64,000 nucleotides of DNA from Limnohabitans sp. 2KL-1 (lineage in GTDB: Bacteria > Pseudomonadota > Gammaproteobacteria > Burkholderiales > Burkholderiaceae_C). The notes below the pieces were generated by a model, which did no database searches, was not told the DNA's origin, and saw only the letters and a list, made by a program, of their open reading frames with translations. The number at the start of each line of letters is the position of its first letter. Position 1 is the first letter of the stretch. The stretch lies in NCBI RefSeq assembly GCF_003063435.1, contig NZ_NESL01000003.1, positions 124,001 to 188,000 on the forward strand, read 5' to 3'. The translations under genes were made by a program, and so were the position numbers. Positions 63,266-64,000 of the stretch are shown piece after piece.

Positions 63266-63321
63266 ATGATCAGCGGCGGCCATGACATTCCGAAGTCTTA
63301 TTCGTTAAATTTGTGTGACGT
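63266..63321 (-). promoter_or_regulatory. candidate Pho box array and −10 of olsB–plcP–agt
   Basis: On the minus strand units in 11-bp register: ACGTCAC, ATTTAAC (poor), AAGACTT (poor), ATGTCAT (63282–63288). After 10 nt comes GATCAT (63266–63271), as at ugd. The distal units overlap the 3' end of the phnZ-like gene. Confidence 0.4.
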
Positions 63322-63880
63322 CCCGAGCCTGAACCACGGCCATCAAGTCCGCCAGATGCGTCAGCGCTTCTTCCCGGGTGATGTCGAACCAAGCCTGGTT
63401 TTTCCCCAGGTCATCCCAGACCCGCAGCTTCAGGGCATCGGTGAAATAGGTTTCGGATTCAAACGCCGCACACTCGGCCTCGCTCATGGGCCCACCCTGC
63501 AGGTGCAAGCTGCGCACCGAATCAGGCGACAGTTTTCGGGCATAGGCCTGCCGCGTGGTCACCAGATAGCGCTTGGCCAGCACATGCAATCGCACGGGCT
63601 CGGACACCGCTCGTCCGAAAACGGACGCGAGCAAAGAAGCGCCCACGTGTTCGTGCCCATCGTCTTCACCCCGCAAAGTCGGTGTGCCTTCGGCATTGAC
63701 CCACAAGTGCCCCACATCGTGCAACCAGCTGGCCAGCTGCAAGGCGGCGCTGGCCCCTGATTTTTCAGCCAGTCGGCCGCATTGCCAGGCATGGGCCAGT
63801 TGCGTGACGGGCTCTCCGGCATACATGCGGTCACCGCCTTGCCTGTAGAGCGCCAAAATTGAATGCTTCATGTCTTCCAT
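63305..63880 (-). CDS. PhnZ-like HD-domain oxygenase (phosphonate degradation, TIGR03276-type)
   Basis: About 191 residues. HD-domain motifs: VTQLAHAWQ, SWLHDVGHL (HD) and GEDDGHEHVGASLL, followed by RLHVLAKRYL and SVRSLHLQGGPMSEAE, a stretch characteristic of HD proteins of phosphonate operons. PhnZ uses a mixed-valence di-iron site to cleave 2-amino-1-hydroxyethylphosphonate to glycine and Pi. The partner PhnY is not visible inside the window. The start is uncertain: ATG 63880 (used) or 63871, which has GGAAG just upstream. A candidate Pho box lies 22 bp upstream. Confidence 0.78.
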   Translation of the reverse strand: MEDMKHSILALYRQGGDRMYAGEPVTQLAHAWQCGRLAEKSGASAALQLASWLHDVGHLWVNAEGTPTLRGEDDGHEHVGASLLASVFGRAVSEPVRLHVLAKRYLVTTRQAYARKLSPDSVRSLHLQGGPMSEAECAAFESETYFTDALKLRVWDDLGKNQAWFDITREEALTHLADLMAVVQARDVTQI

Positions 63881-63902
63881 GGCCACACTTTGAAACTTCT
63901 GA

Positions 63903-63920
63903 ATGTCAGGCGCATGACAA
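63903..63920 (-). promoter_or_regulatory. candidate Pho box for the phnZ-like gene
   Basis: On the minus strand TTGTCAT–GCGC–CTGACAT, each 6/7, with CAAAGT 10 nt downstream. Confidence 0.58.
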
Positions 63921-63938
63921 AGCGCCTTCGACACGATG

Positions 63939-63967
63939 TCGTCACATTTTCTTCACCAAGACGTCAT
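63939..63967 (+). promoter_or_regulatory. candidate Pho box for the gene leaving the window
   Basis: Three heptamers in exact 11-bp register: TCGTCAC, TCTTCAC, ACGTCAT. The array points to the right edge and ends 22 bp before the ATG at 63990. It lies back to back with the phnZ box. Confidence 0.52.
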
Positions 63968-63989
63968 GCGCAAACCGGAAGATGCGCGC

Positions 63990-64000
63990 ATGTCCAAAGA
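63990..64000 (+). CDS. start of a gene cut by the window edge
   Basis: ATG TCC AAA GA begins at 63990 with GGAAG about 8 nt upstream, following a candidate Pho box array. Only Met-Ser-Lys is readable, so the product is unknown. Divergence from a phnZ-like gene makes a Pi-acquisition gene likely, but this is a guess. Confidence 0.35.

Noticed and set aside
1-64000. Mobile elements, CRISPR arrays, tRNA/rRNA genes, phage genes
   Set aside because: No transposase or integrase motifs, no regularly spaced repeats of CRISPR type, no tRNA-like cloverleaf and no rRNA sequence noticed. The repeats found are short tandem repeats within genes.

Overview
This looks like a chromosomal segment of a Burkholderiales betaproteobacterium, most likely Comamonadaceae (Limnohabitans/Rhodoferax-like). 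That is inferred from the high GC content, the protein families, the trxA–rho order, and a Burkholderiales-type Lys/Ala/Pro-rich protein. It is gene-dense. I see no insertion sequences, integrases, CRISPR arrays, rRNA or tRNA genes.

Layout. 0–18 kb is mostly housekeeping: a DMT exporter; an RlmN/Cfr-like methyltransferase with slyX; metK behind a SAM-II-like pseudoknot riboswitch; an ABC efflux operon (ATPase, double-FtsX permease, HlyD adaptor); an HI0933 flavoprotein; trxA, rho and L31 type B; a GT39-like membrane protein with a MATE exporter; and corA. 18–27 kb holds ppk2, a UDP-glucuronate 4-epimerase-like gene, and a translationally coupled envelope cassette (PAP2, flippase-like protein, GT2, two GT39 transferases, second PAP2). 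That set resembles the rhizobial machinery that replaces lipid A phosphate with uronic acid. 27–35 kb holds an orphan ParA, psd, a class-III aminotransferase, an Mpo1-like membrane protein, a GT4, lplT and ugd. 35–42 kb is a complete pstSCAB-phoU-phoB-phoR block on the minus strand. 42–51 kb has an MgtC-like protein, a frameshifted 5'-nucleotidase, phoD, an MGDG-synthase-like glycolipid transferase and phoX. 51–55 kb is an arsenate operon (gapdh–arsJ–arsR–arsC–acr3). 55–60 kb has ppx, sixA and ppk1. 60–64 kb has an olsB–plcP–agt lipid-remodelling operon, a phnZ-like oxygenase and the first codons of another gene.

Main observation. Reading the intergenic regions by eye, I find PhoB-box-like arrays in front of up to 16 genes between 18 and 64 kb. 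They are heptamers related to CTGTCAT/C repeated every 11 bp, and many are followed 9–10 nt later by a −10-like hexamer. Candidate targets are corA, ppk2, the Mpo1-like gene, the GT4, ugd, pstS, the 5'-nucleotidase, phoD, the MGDG-synthase-like gene, phoX, gapdh–arsJ, ppx, ppk1, olsB–plcP–agt, phnZ, and the gene leaving the window at the right edge. If correct, about 46 kb forms a phosphate-starvation supercluster. It would join Pi uptake and sensing, extracellular phosphatases, polyphosphate making and breaking, replacement of phospholipids by ornithine lipids and glycolipids, phosphonate use, and an arsenate detoxification route that would rise together with the phosphate transporter that imports arsenate. 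The box calls are visual, not computed.
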